Source: Heyndrickxia shackletonii (lineage in GTDB: Bacteria; Bacillota; Bacilli; Bacillales; Bacillaceae_C). Taken from it: a stretch of 64,000 bases of DNA. Shown here piece after piece: positions 37,045 through 47,043 of this stretch. The stretch is taken from the NCBI RefSeq assembly GCF_001420715.1, contig NZ_LJJC01000004.1, positions 2,862,523 through 2,926,522 on the forward strand. The letters run 5' to 3'. The number at the start of each line of letters is the position of its first letter. Position 1 is the stretch's first letter. The position numbers were made by a program, and so were the translations under genes. Under the pieces are notes generated by a model. The model was not told where the DNA came from. It ran no database searches and saw only the letters and a program-made list of their open reading frames with translations.

Positions 37045-37823
37045 TATGAGACCTCCTCGCCCAGATATGCTTCAATAACTTTTGGATTGTTTCTGATTTC
37101 AGAAGGAGATCCCTCAGCAATAAGCTGTCCATGATCAAGTACATAAATTCTCTCACAAACTCCCATAACCAATTGCATATCATGTTCTATTAATAATACA
37201 GTTAAATCGAATTTCTCACGTATGAAGCTGATTAAATTCATAAGCTCTTCTGTTTCATTTGGATTCATACCAGCAGCGGGCTCATCCAGTAATAAAAGCT
37301 TAGGCTGAGTAGCAAGGGCACGTGCAATTTCTAATCTTCTTTGCTGCCCATATGGCAAGTTCTTTGCCTTTTCATATAAAAAGCCATCAAGATTAAATAT
37401 TTTCAAGAAGTCTATTGCCTTTTCTTCCATTTCTCTTTCACCTGTAAAATGAGGAGGGAGTCGAAAAATCGAACTTAATATACTGTGTTTTGAGTTTGTA
37501 TGATAGGCAACCTTCACATTGTCAAGCACTGATAATTCATTAAATAAACGTATATTTTGAAAAGTACGACTGATACCTTTTCGTGTAATTTTATAGGGAG
37601 GAAGTCCGTTTAATCTCTTACCTTCAAGTAATATATTTCCTTCTGTTGGAGCATATACACCTGTAAGAAGATTAAAAAAAGTTGTTTTACCTGCTCCATT
37701 TGGTCCAATGAGGCCGATTAATTCCCCTTTTTTAATCTCTACATTTGTGTTTGATACAGCTTTTAAACCGCCAAATTGTATCCCTGCATTTTCAACTTTA
37801 AGCAACAGTTTGTTTTCCATCAT
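37044..37823 (-). CDS. livG: Branched-chain amino acid ABC transporter ATPase LivG
   Basis: A 259-residue ATPase with Walker A GPNGAGKTTFFNLLTG, the LivG-type signature LPYGQQRRLEIARAL and Walker B LLLLDEPAAGMNPNE, plus the long helical insertion after the Q-loop. It partners LivF at the membrane. The start (ATG 37823, or the adjacent 37820) follows GGGGGG and lies inside the 3' end of livM, a 26-bp overlap that suggests coupling. Confidence 0.92.
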   Translation of the reverse strand: MMENKLLLKVENAGIQFGGLKAVSNTNVEIKKGELIGLIGPNGAGKTTFFNLLTGVYAPTEGNILLEGKRLNGLPPYKITRKGISRTFQNIRLFNELSVLDNVKVAYHTNSKHSILSSIFRLPPHFTGEREMEEKAIDFLKIFNLDGFLYEKAKNLPYGQQRRLEIARALATQPKLLLLDEPAAGMNPNETEELMNLISFIREKFDLTVLLIEHDMQLVMGVCERIYVLDHGQLIAEGSPSEIRNNPKVIEAYLGEEVS

Positions 37824-38769
37824 GTTTCCCCCCATCTGATGACTTTCCTTTTTTGAAAAAGGAGGTAATCTCTTTTGTACCTAATAATCCCTGCGGGCGG
37901 AAAATCATCATTAAAATCAGTACAAGAGAGTAAATAACCATTCGAGTTTCTGGGTAATCCTGAAGGAATGTAGAAACAATACTTAATAAAATTGCTGCAA
38001 TTACGGATCCTGATAAACTTCCTAAACCACCTAAAACAACAAAAATTAAAATATCAAAGGACTTCATGAATCCAAAAGACCCTGGCATAATAATATAAAA
38101 GTTATGGGAATATAAACCGCCTGCAACTCCAGCAAAAAACGCACCGATAACAAATGCCATTACTTTATAATAAGTTGTATTAATCCCCATTGCATCAGCT
38201 GCTATCTCATTTTCGCGGATTGATATACATGCTCTGCCATGGGTAGAGTTAGTAAAATTAACTATGACCAAAATCGTTATAACCATACACCAAAATGCCC
38301 ATGGCCAGGTTGTTAAATTATCTACCATCATACCACTTGCACCGCCGACATAATCAATATTCAGCAAAGTAATACGAACAATCTCCCCAAAACCAAGGGT
38401 GGCAATGGCTAAATAGTCTCCTTTTAAACGTAAGCTTGGGATACCAATAATCAGTCCCGCTATGGCAGCTGCAATACCGCCAACCAATAAAGAAAGTGCA
38501 AAAGGTAATTGCAATTTCATCGTAATAATAGCTGCAGAGTATGCTCCGATTGAAAGGAATCCAGCATGTCCAATAGAAAACTGACCCGTTATACCAATTA
38601 TTAAATGCAAGCTGACAGCTAAAATAATATTAATGACAATTACTAATAGAGTATTTATATAAAAATCATTTAGTAGCTGTCCGGAAATTAAAAACTGAAC
38701 GATTGCAAAGACGATTATAGCGGCTATTATATTAATATAAAAACTTTTAAATTGTTTTATTTTCTGCAT
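37798..38769 (-). CDS. livM: Branched-chain amino acid ABC transporter permease LivM
   Basis: A 323-residue permease with eight to ten spans. The family loop GQFSIGHAGFLSIGAYSAA lies near residue 65 and a LivM-type EAA-like segment (RENEIAADAMGINTTYYKVMAFVIGAFFAG) near 190. It forms the channel with LivH. AGGTGACGAGG precedes the ATG; livH ends 16 bp upstream. Confidence 0.92.
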   Translation of the reverse strand: MQKIKQFKSFYINIIAAIIVFAIVQFLISGQLLNDFYINTLLVIVINIILAVSLHLIIGITGQFSIGHAGFLSIGAYSAAIITMKLQLPFALSLLVGGIAAAIAGLIIGIPSLRLKGDYLAIATLGFGEIVRITLLNIDYVGGASGMMVDNLTTWPWAFWCMVITILVIVNFTNSTHGRACISIRENEIAADAMGINTTYYKVMAFVIGAFFAGVAGGLYSHNFYIIMPGSFGFMKSFDILIFVVLGGLGSLSGSVIAAILLSIVSTFLQDYPETRMVIYSLVLILMMIFRPQGLLGTKEITSFFKKGKSSDGGKHDGKQTVA

Positions 38770-38784
38770 ATCCTCGTCACCTTT

Positions 38785-39663
38785 CTATACTTTTTCCTTC
38801 ATATTTTTACCAAATATACCTGATGGACGGAAAATTAATATGAGAATTAGGACGACGAATGCAACCCCGTCTCGCCATAACGAAAATCCAAATGCACTGA
38901 CGATCGCTTCAATCACTCCGAGCAATATACCGCCAACCATCGCTCCCGGAATGATGCCAATACCTCCAAGAACCGCTGCCACAAATGCTTTAATTCCCGG
39001 AATCATTCCCATTAACGGCTCAATTTTAATGTAATAAATACCGAAAATAACACCTGCTGCCCCTGCTAGAGCAGAACCGATAGCAAATGTTGCAGATATC
39101 GTTCTATCAACATTAATCCCCATTAATTTCGCTGCTTCAGCATCGTGGGAGACGGCACGCATTGCTTTACCTGTTTTTGTTTTATGAACAATAACTTGAA
39201 GAATAATCATAAGTGCGATAGATGTTACAAGAATTAATATAGATTGACTGCTTATACTTACCCCAAAAATGTCAAATGTTTTATTGGGTAGAACATTCCT
39301 TGGATAAGCATCAGGCTGTGCTCCGCGAATATATACCATTCCATATTCGATAAATAAAGAAACACCAATTGCAGTTATTAGAGCAGCAATCCTAGTAGCA
39401 TTACGTAATGGTTTGTAGGCAATACGTTCTATTAACATTCCAAATATTGCACATACAAGCATGGATAAAAGCAATGCCGGGAAAAATCCTAAATGTAAAT
39501 AGGTAATAGAATAAAATCCAATAAATGAACCTACCATAAAAACATCGCCATGGGCAAAATTAATCAATTTAACAATTCCATACACCATCGTATAACCGAG
39601 CGCGATCAGTGCATATATACTACCGAGAGATATACCATTAACTAATTGTTGTATGAATTCCAT
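38785..39663 (-). CDS. livH: Branched-chain amino acid ABC transporter permease LivH
   Basis: A 292-residue permease. The N-terminus QQLVNGISLGSIYALIALGYTMVYGIVKLINFAHGDVFM is typical of LivH, and AVSHDAEAAKLMGINVDRTI is the ATPase-contact loop. About eight membrane spans. AAGGAGAG lies 7 nt before the ATG. It is separated from livK by a GC-rich stem-loop. Confidence 0.93.
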   Translation of the reverse strand: MEFIQQLVNGISLGSIYALIALGYTMVYGIVKLINFAHGDVFMVGSFIGFYSITYLHLGFFPALLLSMLVCAIFGMLIERIAYKPLRNATRIAALITAIGVSLFIEYGMVYIRGAQPDAYPRNVLPNKTFDIFGVSISSQSILILVTSIALMIILQVIVHKTKTGKAMRAVSHDAEAAKLMGINVDRTISATFAIGSALAGAAGVIFGIYYIKIEPLMGMIPGIKAFVAAVLGGIGIIPGAMVGGILLGVIEAIVSAFGFSLWRDGVAFVVLILILIFRPSGIFGKNMKEKV

Positions 39664-39710
39664 TTTCGCACTCTCCTTGTATAACTTTTTCCAGTCTTTA
39701 AAAACTTTAA

Positions 39711-39730
39711 TAGGGGGACAAGTCCCCCCT
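39711..39730 (-). terminator. Intercistronic stem-loop between livK and livH
   Basis: GGGGGAC and GTCCCCC nearly abut (39713-39728), forming a very stable short hairpin 17 bp after livK. The downstream tract is only partly T-rich, so it likely attenuates or stabilises rather than fully stops transcription. That would keep the binding protein more abundant than the membrane subunits. Confidence 0.6.
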
Positions 39731-39745
39731 CTAAGTGGTATTTTC

Positions 39746-40921
39746 TTAAGGATTTACTTTTGCTTTAAATTGTTGTTTTCCGTCAACATACTCTAAGATA
39801 ACAGCTGATTTAACCGGGTTATGTTTATCGTCAAATGTAAATGTACCTGTTACTAGCTGGAGATCTTTTGTTTCCTCAAGGGCTTTTTTAATTTTAACTG
39901 GATCTCCGCTACCTGCACGTTTTATAGCATCTGCAATCAAATAAAGGGAATCGTATCCAAGTGCATTAAATCCGTCCGGTTCTTGGCCATATTTATCTTT
40001 AAATGCTTTTACAAAATCTTGAACCTTTTGATCTTCTGTATTCCCTGAAGAATAGTGATTGGTGATGAAGGTATTATTAAGTGCCTTCGCACCTGCAAGT
40101 TCCACTAATTTAGGAGAATCCCATCCGTCACCACCCATAATAGGGACATTAATACCTAAATCACGGGCTTGTTTCACTATGAGCCCAACTTCTTCATAAT
40201 AACCTGGTACAAATATTACGTCCGGATTTTTGGCTTTAATGTTTGTCAGCTGTGCTCTGAAATCAGTGTCTTTAGCTAAATATGCTTCTTCCTTTGCAAT
40301 CTTGCCGCCATTTTTCGTGAAAGTATCCTTGAAGTTGCTTGCAAGGCCTTTAGCATAATCACTTGAGCTGTCAATAAAGATCGCTGCATTTTTAGCATTT
40401 AAATTGTTGCTAGCGAAATTAGCGGATACAACCCCTTGAAATGGATCAATGAAACAGGTTCTAAATACAAATTCGTTTAATTTTCCCTTATCATAAGTAA
40501 TATTTGATGCTGTACCAGATGTTGTAATAAGGGGAACTTTCTTTTTATCTACAATTTGAACTTGTGCTAATGTGTCACCGCTTGTTGCGGCTCCAATAAT
40601 AGCGGACACTTTATTTTGAGTTATCAATTTAAGTGCTGCACTTGTAGCTTCCTGTTGATCCGATTTATTATCGACTTTTACTATTTTAAGTTTCTTGCCA
40701 TCGATTCCTTTTTTATTAATTTCCTCCAGTGCAAGCGCAATACCTTTATCCGCCGATGAACCATACGAAGCAACACCACCAGATAATTCTAGGTTCTCGC
40801 CAATTACTATTGTCTTGCTGTCTTTACCCGAACCTCCAGTTGATGCAGATCCGCAACCGGCAATTACACCTGTTGAAAGCAATAATGACATCATGATTCC
40901 TACAAACTTTTTATTTTTCAT
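39746..40921 (-). CDS. livK: Branched-chain amino acid ABC transporter substrate-binding lipoprotein
   Basis: A 391-residue lipoprotein. A lysine-rich N-terminus and hydrophobic stretch end in the lipobox VIAGC (Cys22), followed by a Ser/Gly-rich linker. The mature part has the periplasmic-binding type I fold (IVIGENLELSGGVASYG, VSAIIGAATSGDTLAQV, GYDSLYLIADAIKRAG). It captures the amino acid and delivers it to LivHM. It heads the operon, and a CodY-box-like sequence lies about 100 bp upstream. Confidence 0.92.
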   Translation of the reverse strand: MKNKKFVGIMMSLLLSTGVIAGCGSASTGGSGKDSKTIVIGENLELSGGVASYGSSADKGIALALEEINKKGIDGKKLKIVKVDNKSDQQEATSAALKLITQNKVSAIIGAATSGDTLAQVQIVDKKKVPLITTSGTASNITYDKGKLNEFVFRTCFIDPFQGVVSANFASNNLNAKNAAIFIDSSSDYAKGLASNFKDTFTKNGGKIAKEEAYLAKDTDFRAQLTNIKAKNPDVIFVPGYYEEVGLIVKQARDLGINVPIMGGDGWDSPKLVELAGAKALNNTFITNHYSSGNTEDQKVQDFVKAFKDKYGQEPDGFNALGYDSLYLIADAIKRAGSGDPVKIKKALEETKDLQLVTGTFTFDDKHNPVKSAVILEYVDGKQQFKAKVNP

Positions 40922-41018
40922 CTTCTGCCCCCACTTTTAAGTTTATTTTTATGGATGATTCGTCTGAGGAAATACCTCTTTTAAATATCATTCATTTGGG
41001 ATAATTCCCATAACAAAT

Positions 41019-41033
41019 AATATTCTGAAAACA
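41019..41033. promoter_or_regulatory. CodY-box-like motif upstream of livK
   Basis: AATATTCTGAAAACA matches the CodY consensus AATTTTCWGAAAATT at 12 of 15 positions. CodY represses branched-chain amino acid uptake in bacilli when these amino acids and GTP are plentiful, so the location makes sense. A motif this AT-rich can arise by chance. Confidence 0.5.
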
Positions 41034-41162
41034 TTGTACAAAATTATTTAATCTACGTCTATACTATATAGGAAAATAGTTCGAAAAATACTAAATATAA
41101 GATAAACAATATTTCCACTCATATATTTGGTTTGGAAGTCTTCCATTTTATTTTTTACAATG

Positions 41163-41193
41163 AAAAAAGTAATGCCCAATTAGCATTACTTCT
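41163..41193 (-). terminator. Terminator after actP-like gene
   Basis: AAGTAATGC / GCATTACTT with a 7-nt loop, followed on the minus strand by TTTTTTC, 10 bp after the symporter stop. Confidence 0.75.
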
Positions 41194-41200
41194 TTCATTC

Positions 41201-42739
41201 CTACATCTCATTTTCACGGTAACCTGTATTCGCTTTAACCGATACTTCTGCAAACCGTTTTACATCCTGTTTGTTCGAAATTACCGAACCGATGTACGCT
41301 CCGATAAACCCAAGAGGCACGGAAATGATGGCCGGATTTGTTAATGTAATAAGCGGTTCTCCTGTAAAAATTGCTGCACCTTCTACAGGGGAGAATACAT
41401 TAGGACTAATGATAACTAGAATTAGTGATGATAATAACCCTGAAAGCATTCCGGTAATCGCACCAGCTGTATTAAATTTCTTCCAATAAATCGTAAAGAT
41501 AATTACAGGCAAGTTGGCACTTGCTGCTACACAGAAAGCAAGTGAAACAAGAAAGGCAACATTCATTTTTTGTGCAAACAATGCTAAAAGAATCGAAAGA
41601 ACGGCAACTCCAACTGAAGCATATCTCGCTGCTTTCATTTGTTGCTTTTCTGTTACCTCGCCTTTTTTGATTATCTGTGCATAAATATCATGAGCAAATG
41701 CAGACGCACCGGATAATACAAGTCCTGCTACAACGGCAAGAATGGTTGCAAAGGCTACTGCTGAAACGAAAGACATTAAGAAGTCCCCGCCAAGTGCACC
41801 AGCCAGTAGTGGTGCAGCCATATTCCCTGCTGCATTCGCTTCTTTAATTTTATCAAACCCAACAAATGCAGCCGCACCGAATCCTAAGAAAATAGTTAAA
41901 ACATAAAAAATCCCAATGACCCATGTTGCGGTAATAACAGAGCTTCTCGCTATTTTTGCATTCTTCACTGTAAAGAAGCGCATTAATATATGTGGAAGCC
42001 CTGCGGTTCCCAATACTAGTGCCAACATTAATGAGAGCGTATCCAATGGCATTTTGTATTTGACGCCAGGATTTAAATAATCTGAACCTAGCGGAGTAAT
42101 GGTTTTCATTTGATGAAACATATTTGCGATATTAAAGTTAAATTTATACAGAACAAGAAAGGATATGACAATCGTACCAATCATAAGTAATATAGCCTTT
42201 ACTATTTGCACCCAGCTTGTTGCTGTCATCCCGCCAAATAATACATAGATGGTCATCATAACACCCACAATTAAGACGGCAACCCAATAATCTAATCCAA
42301 ATAATAGCTGAATAAGAGCACCGGCACCAACCAACTGAGCAATCATGTAAAAGATAACGATCGTTATAGTGCTTAAAGCAGCAACTGCCCGAACTTTTTT
42401 TGCATCAAATCTTGAATTAATCATATCGGCAAGTGTATATTTACCAAGATTTCTTAAAGGTTCTGCAACGATAAATAATACCACAAGATACGCAATTAAA
42501 AATCCAATACTGTAAAAGAATCCATCAAAGCCGTTTAAAGCAATCATCCCGGCGATCCCTAAAAAGGATGCTGCAGATAAATAATCACCTGCAATGGCAA
42601 ATCCATTTTGCCAACCGTTAAGTCCCCCTCCAGCGGTATAAAATTCATTGGCGGTTTTTGTTTTCTTCGCTGCATAATAAGTAATGACTAATGTAAGGGC
42701 AACTATAATAAGAAATAAAGTAATGACAGTTCCACTCAT
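41201..42739 (-). CDS. Cation/acetate symporter, SSS family (ActP-like)
   Basis: A 512-residue sodium:solute symporter with about 13 spans. The N-terminal TANEFYTAGGGLNGWQNGFAIAGDYLSAASFLG motif and the later GTAGLPHILMRFFTVKNAKIAR segment are typical of ActP/YwcA. It imports acetate or another short monocarboxylate with a cation. Its ATG overlaps the stop of the DUF485 gene by 4 bp, the usual yjcH-actP pairing. Confidence 0.88.
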   Translation of the reverse strand: MSGTVITLFLIIVALTLVITYYAAKKTKTANEFYTAGGGLNGWQNGFAIAGDYLSAASFLGIAGMIALNGFDGFFYSIGFLIAYLVVLFIVAEPLRNLGKYTLADMINSRFDAKKVRAVAALSTITIVIFYMIAQLVGAGALIQLLFGLDYWVAVLIVGVMMTIYVLFGGMTATSWVQIVKAILLMIGTIVISFLVLYKFNFNIANMFHQMKTITPLGSDYLNPGVKYKMPLDTLSLMLALVLGTAGLPHILMRFFTVKNAKIARSSVITATWVIGIFYVLTIFLGFGAAAFVGFDKIKEANAAGNMAAPLLAGALGGDFLMSFVSAVAFATILAVVAGLVLSGASAFAHDIYAQIIKKGEVTEKQQMKAARYASVGVAVLSILLALFAQKMNVAFLVSLAFCVAASANLPVIIFTIYWKKFNTAGAITGMLSGLLSSLILVIISPNVFSPVEGAAIFTGEPLITLTNPAIISVPLGFIGAYIGSVISNKQDVKRFAEVSVKANTGYRENEM

Positions 42740-43086
42740 GCTCCAACTTCTCCTTTAATAATATTTTCGGAGATAACTTCATCGGCAAGCTTGTCAAAGG
42801 ATGCAGCTTTTTTCACGTAAATAGTGCATAACACCCAAGTCATAATAAATTGTAAAAAGGCAAATACCCATGCCCAGGAGATATCACCAAATGCTTTTTT
42901 GTTAAGAACAGTCGTGTAGGAGGTAAGAACTGGTAGCGCGAAATAGAAGACTAAGAAGAAAATAGTGCCAGAGACGATAAATTTTTTCTTTGTTGAAATT
43001 AGTTTTTTAAATTTACTTGAAGAGGCAATCGATTCATAATCGATATGTTTACGTCCTTGCTTTTGTTTCAGCTTATTTTTTTCCAT
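42736..43086 (-). CDS. DUF485 membrane protein (YjcH-like)
   Basis: A 116-residue protein with two membrane spans (about residues 45-65 and 80-100) flanked by basic segments. DUF485 proteins are found directly before ActP-type symporters and are presumed accessory subunits. ATG at 43086 (MEKNKLKQKQ) has GGGAAGTGAGG upstream; an in-frame ATG ten codons earlier lacks a good site. It is divergent from kynU. Confidence 0.82.
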   Translation of the reverse strand: MEKNKLKQKQGRKHIDYESIASSSKFKKLISTKKKFIVSGTIFFLVFYFALPVLTSYTTVLNKKAFGDISWAWVFAFLQFIMTWVLCTIYVKKAASFDKLADEVISENIIKGEVGA

Positions 43087-43283
43087 ATTCCTCACTTCCC
43101 TTTCAAAATTTTTCATACTTTCTAAATTATAGTAAGTTTAAAAGATAAAACTTGTCAATATTATTTTAATATTTAAAATATAAATGATTTTCAGTATCGG
43201 CAGTCTTATTGTATAGTAAAAGAAAGGGCGAGATTATTCACAGTTTTAACAAATGAACAACTAGAATAGGAGGAAATCAGTAA

Positions 43284-44558
43284 ATGAATAAATACTCACA
43301 GGCGTATGCAAAGGATTTAGATGCACAAGATGAGTTAGCAATATATAGGAAGGAATTCTATCTTCCTGAAGAAACAATTTACCTTGATGGGAATTCATTA
43401 GGTCTCCTCTCTAAGCGGGCGGAAAGCTCATTACTGAAAATATTGGATTCTTGGAAGAGGTTCGGGATAGATGGATGGACAAAAGGAAAATATCCTTGGT
43501 TTTATTTATCGGAAAAACTCGGAAATTTAACGGCTCCGCTTGTTGGTGCTTTTCCAGAAGAAATTATTGTAACCGGTTCCACGACGGTAAACCTTCATCA
43601 GCTTGTGGCAACTTTTTATAAGCCTAAAGGGAAAAAGACAAAAATATTGGCAGATGAATTAAATTTCCCATCTGATATTTATGCTTTACAAAGCCAGATA
43701 AAGCAAAAAGGATATGATCCAGATACTCATTTAATAAGGGTAAAGAGTCAGGATGGCAAAACACTTAATGAAGATGAAATTATCGCAGGGATGACCGATG
43801 ATATTGCCCTCATTGTACTGCCTAGTGTTCTTTACCGAAGCGGCCAAATACTAGATATGAAACGCTTGACTAAAGCAGCACATGACCGAAATATACGTAT
43901 AGGATTTGACTTATGCCATTCCATTGGAGCCATTTCCCATGCACTGCATGAATGGAATGTTGATTTTGCTTTCTGGTGCAATTACAAATATTTAAATGCC
44001 GGTCCGGGAAGTGTTGGCGGATTATTTGTACACGAACATCATTTTGGAAATGTGCCTGGTCTTGCAGGATGGTTTAGCTCGAACAAGAACGTGCAATTTG
44101 ATATGGAGCATGTTTTAACACCTGCACATCATGCTGGTGCCTATCAAATTGGAACACCACATCTATTAAGTATGGCTCCTTTAATAGGATCACTTGAAAT
44201 GTTTGCCGAAGTAGGCATTCAAAAACTTAGAGAGAAATCAATTAAACTTACAAATTATATGATTGAACTTGTGAAGAATGAATTAAATGAATATGGATTT
44301 ATACTAGCGAATCCGCTCGAAGAAATAAAGCGAGGTGGGCATGTATATCTAGAACACCAAGAGGCTGCCAGCATTTGCAAAGCATTAAAAGCAAACGGGG
44401 TGATTCCGGATTTTAGAGCGCCAAATGGCATTAGACTTGCACCAATTGCTTTTTACAATTCCTATCAGGATGTTTACCATGCAATTTCTATCTTAAAAGA
44501 AATTATGGTTGAAAAGAAATACAAGAATTTTAAAAATACTAGAGAAGTTATTGCATAA
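43284..44558 (+). CDS. kynU: Kynureninase
   Basis: A 424-residue PLP enzyme that cleaves kynurenine to anthranilate and alanine. The N-terminal [14 protein letters not shown] binds cofactor phosphate, [11 protein letters not shown] supplies the Asp, and the PLP Lys is in [27 protein letters not shown] precedes the ATG. It is followed by kynB and kynA on the same strand. No kynurenine 3-monooxygenase is present, so the pathway here should end at anthranilate. Confidence 0.95.
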   Translation: MNKYSQAYAKDLDAQDELAIYRKEFYLPEETIYLDGNSLGLLSKRAESSLLKILDSWKRFGIDGWTKGKYPWFYLSEKLGNLTAPLVGAFPEEIIVTGSTTVNLHQLVATFYKPKGKKTKILADELNFPSDIYALQSQIKQKGYDPDTHLIRVKSQDGKTLNEDEIIAGMTDDIALIVLPSVLYRSGQILDMKRLTKAAHDRNIRIGFDLCHSIGAISHALHEWNVDFAFWCNYKYLNAGPGSVGGLFVHEHHFGNVPGLAGWFSSNKNVQFDMEHVLTPAHHAGAYQIGTPHLLSMAPLIGSLEMFAEVGIQKLREKSIKLTNYMIELVKNELNEYGFILANPLEEIKRGGHVYLEHQEAASICKALKANGVIPDFRAPNGIRLAPIAFYNSYQDVYHAISILKEIMVEKKYKNFKNTREVIA

Positions 44559-44574
44559 GGAGGATTAAAAACGT

Positions 44575-45204
44575 ATGACTTGGATTGATATTTCACAGCC
44601 ATTAACCAATGACATTGCAGTTTGGCCAGGAGATACTCCATTTTCCTTTGAGGTTACTGTTACAAAAGAACAAAGCGGGTCCGTCAACATCGGGAAGCTC
44701 ACAATGAGTGTTCATACCGGTACACACATTGATGCACCCTATCATTTCGATTCTAACGGACGAAAAGTAAAAGAATTGGATGTTTCTATATATGTGGGAA
44801 ATGCTAGAGTTATTGATGTATCCCATTTAGAGACTATTGGAGCAAATGAGCTTGAAGAGTTTGATTTATCAGGGATAAGCAGATTACTGTTTAAAACAAA
44901 ATCAATTTCCAATCCTACCATTTTTCCAAATAGTATTCCTTTTTTACATCCTAATCTTGGACCCTATTTAAAACAAAAAGGAATAAAACTTATAGGTGTA
45001 GATATCCCTTCTGTTGATCCTTTGGACAGCAAAGATTTAGAAAGCCATCATGCACTTTTTGATAACGGGGTTCATATTTTAGAAAATGTTGTTTTAGCAC
45101 ATGTATCTCCAGGAGATTACCATTTAATTGCTTTACCATTATTGATAGAGGAAGCAGATGGCAGTCCTGTTCGTGCCATCGTGAAGCCTGTTGCATTAAC
45201 GTAA
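44575..45204 (+). CDS. kynB: Kynurenine formamidase (arylformamidase)
   Basis: A 209-residue cyclase-family metal hydrolase that converts N-formylkynurenine to kynurenine and formate. The metal-binding motif HTGTHIDAPYHF is at residues 44-55, and DIPSVDPLDSKDLESHHAL carries further ligands. AAGGAGG lies 10 nt before the ATG, 16 bp after kynU. It is the middle step of the three-gene tryptophan degradation operon. Confidence 0.95.
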   Translation: MTWIDISQPLTNDIAVWPGDTPFSFEVTVTKEQSGSVNIGKLTMSVHTGTHIDAPYHFDSNGRKVKELDVSIYVGNARVIDVSHLETIGANELEEFDLSGISRLLFKTKSISNPTIFPNSIPFLHPNLGPYLKQKGIKLIGVDIPSVDPLDSKDLESHHALFDNGVHILENVVLAHVSPGDYHLIALPLLIEEADGSPVRAIVKPVALT

Positions 45205-45222
45205 TTGTATGGAGGTGGGATT

Positions 45223-46053
45223 ATGACAGATAAAAAGACGCAGGAAGGAATCTATACGGATTTTACTAATAAAATGACGTATGGAGAATATTTAGAGCTA
45301 GATCAGCTGCTTGCAAGTCAAAAGCGGTTATCCAATCATCATGATGAAATGCTGTTCATTATAATTCACCAAGTCAGTGAACTTTGGATGAAATTAATTC
45401 TTCACGAACTTACAGCTGCCATACAATCCATACAAGATGGTGAGTTGGCAACCGCGTTTAAAATGCTAGCACGTGTATCCAAAATTCAAACACAAATTAT
45501 TCAGGCATGGGATGTTTTATCAACTTTAACACCTTCAGAATATATGGAATTTCGTGACCAGTTAGGGCAGGCATCCGGGTTTCAATCCTATCAATATCGA
45601 ATGATTGAATTTGCATTGGGCTATAAGTCAAAACATATACTGGCAATCTATAAAAAAGATGCACTTCTGCATGATAAGTTAACAAAGGCGTTACATTCGC
45701 CAAGTATATATGATGTAGCAATTCAGGCATTAAACAATGAAGGCTTTTTTATTGAAGAACAGCTATTAGAACGGGACTACTCTTCTCCTTATGTAGCCAA
45801 TCATACCGTTGAAGCAGCATGGTTAGAAGTATACAGAAATGTCGATCAATATTGGGATTTATATCAATTAGCAGAAAAACTAGTAGATATTGAAGATTGG
45901 CTTCAGCAATGGCGATTTCGTCATATGAAAACAGTAGAAAGGATTATCGGTCACAAACCGGGTACAGGTGGTTCAGCGGGGGTCAGTTACTTAAAAAAAG
46001 TTTTGGACCATCGTTTTTTTCCTGAACTTTGGGATTTACGGACAAAGTTATAA
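45223..46053 (+). CDS. kynA: Tryptophan 2,3-dioxygenase
   Basis: A 276-residue heme dioxygenase that opens the indole ring of tryptophan to N-formylkynurenine. Conserved segments include [31 protein letters not shown] with the distal His region, and the C-terminal [20 protein letters not shown] with the heme His and substrate-binding Thr-Gly-Gly. ATG at 45223 has GGAGGTGGG upstream; a longer frame starts at the kynB stop. It completes the operon, whose gene order is the reverse of the pathway order. Confidence 0.95.
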   Translation: MTDKKTQEGIYTDFTNKMTYGEYLELDQLLASQKRLSNHHDEMLFIIIHQVSELWMKLILHELTAAIQSIQDGELATAFKMLARVSKIQTQIIQAWDVLSTLTPSEYMEFRDQLGQASGFQSYQYRMIEFALGYKSKHILAIYKKDALLHDKLTKALHSPSIYDVAIQALNNEGFFIEEQLLERDYSSPYVANHTVEAAWLEVYRNVDQYWDLYQLAEKLVDIEDWLQQWRFRHMKTVERIIGHKPGTGGSAGVSYLKKVLDHRFFPELWDLRTKL

Positions 46054-46125
46054 GCTTGATTTTCCCACACTCACATTTTGAAACTAGGTATATACCTATA
46101 GTTTGTCACACATTCACTCCTAGTT

Positions 46126-46254
46126 CATATGATGGTTAAACTAGATGCTCTTTTCGTAAATATTGATTTACTTGTTCTCCTTATTAAACAAGTTTTTAAA
46201 TAGGACGAAAAGTTACTTCATATTCAAATAAATTACAGTTTAAACCATTATGTG
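46126..46254. repeat. Nested palindromic element downstream of kynA
   Basis: Three nested inverted pairs share one centre: CATATGATGGTTAAACT (46126-46142) with AGTTTAAACCATTATGTG (46237-46254), CTTTTCGT (46150-46157) with ACGAAAAG (46205-46212), and ACTTGTT (46170-46176) with AACAAGT (46187-46193). It fills the kynA–methyltransferase gap and could fold into one long hairpin. There is no coding frame inside. Confidence 0.6.
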
Positions 46255-46314
46255 AAAAACAACAATCGAAGGCAAAATCAGCCTTAATATGATTTGATTT
46301 TAGGGGTGAAAAAC

Positions 46315-47043
46315 TTGAAATCTACTTATCAGGATGCACTAGCATCTTATGGTATAGGCGGGGCACATCCAGGCGGACTGCATCTGACAAAGCAAATTTT
46401 GCAAAAAGAGGGAATTTCACCAAATACAGCGGTATTAGATGCCGGATGTGGAACTGGCCAGACTTCAGCATATCTTGCCAAGGAATATAAATGTCAAGTT
46501 ACCGCAATTGACCATCATCCGATAATGGTAGAAAAAGCAAAGCAGCGTTTTTCCAGAGAAAATTTGTCTATTCCAGTATTCCAAGGAAGTATTGAGAAAT
46601 TGCCTTTTCCCGATCAGTCCTTTGATATAGTAATTGCAGAGTCCGTAACTGCCTTTACTAATATTAGTAAAACACTAAACGAATACTACCGTGTTTTAAA
46701 ACCAAATGGAATTCTAATAGATTTAGATATGACAGCTGAAGGACCTCTTAGTAATGAAGAAAAAGATCAAATTTGTACCGTATATGGGATGGACAATATT
46801 CTAACAGAAAATGAATGGTTGCAACAAATGGCTGCATCAGGATTCTTTCCGATTAAGATACTGCTGGGCACATCCATCCTAAATCATTTGCAGCAACCAC
46901 AACCATTACTCGATCCGGAATTTGAAATGTCTCCCAATGTTACACCTGATTTAGTCGCTATTTTACTTGCACATAATCAGCTAACAAATGTCTATGGACA
47001 TTTAATTGGTTTTCGTGTATTTCGAGCAGAAAAAAGCTTTTAG
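46315..47043 (+). CDS. SAM-dependent methyltransferase, class I
   Basis: A 242-residue Rossmann-fold methyltransferase. The SAM-binding glycine motif VLDAGCGTGQTSAYLA is near residue 42, the acidic residue after strand 2 is in VTAIDHHPIMV, and motif IV/post-I (FDIVIAESVTAF) and the YRVLKPNGILIDLDM strand follow. It resembles UbiE/Methyltransf_11 members; the substrate is unknown. A TTG at 46315 with AGGGGTG 6 nt upstream is preferred over an in-frame TTG at 46294. It stands alone before a strong bidirectional terminator. Confidence 0.8.
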   Translation: MKSTYQDALASYGIGGAHPGGLHLTKQILQKEGISPNTAVLDAGCGTGQTSAYLAKEYKCQVTAIDHHPIMVEKAKQRFSRENLSIPVFQGSIEKLPFPDQSFDIVIAESVTAFTNISKTLNEYYRVLKPNGILIDLDMTAEGPLSNEEKDQICTVYGMDNILTENEWLQQMAASGFFPIKILLGTSILNHLQQPQPLLDPEFEMSPNVTPDLVAILLAHNQLTNVYGHLIGFRVFRAEKSF

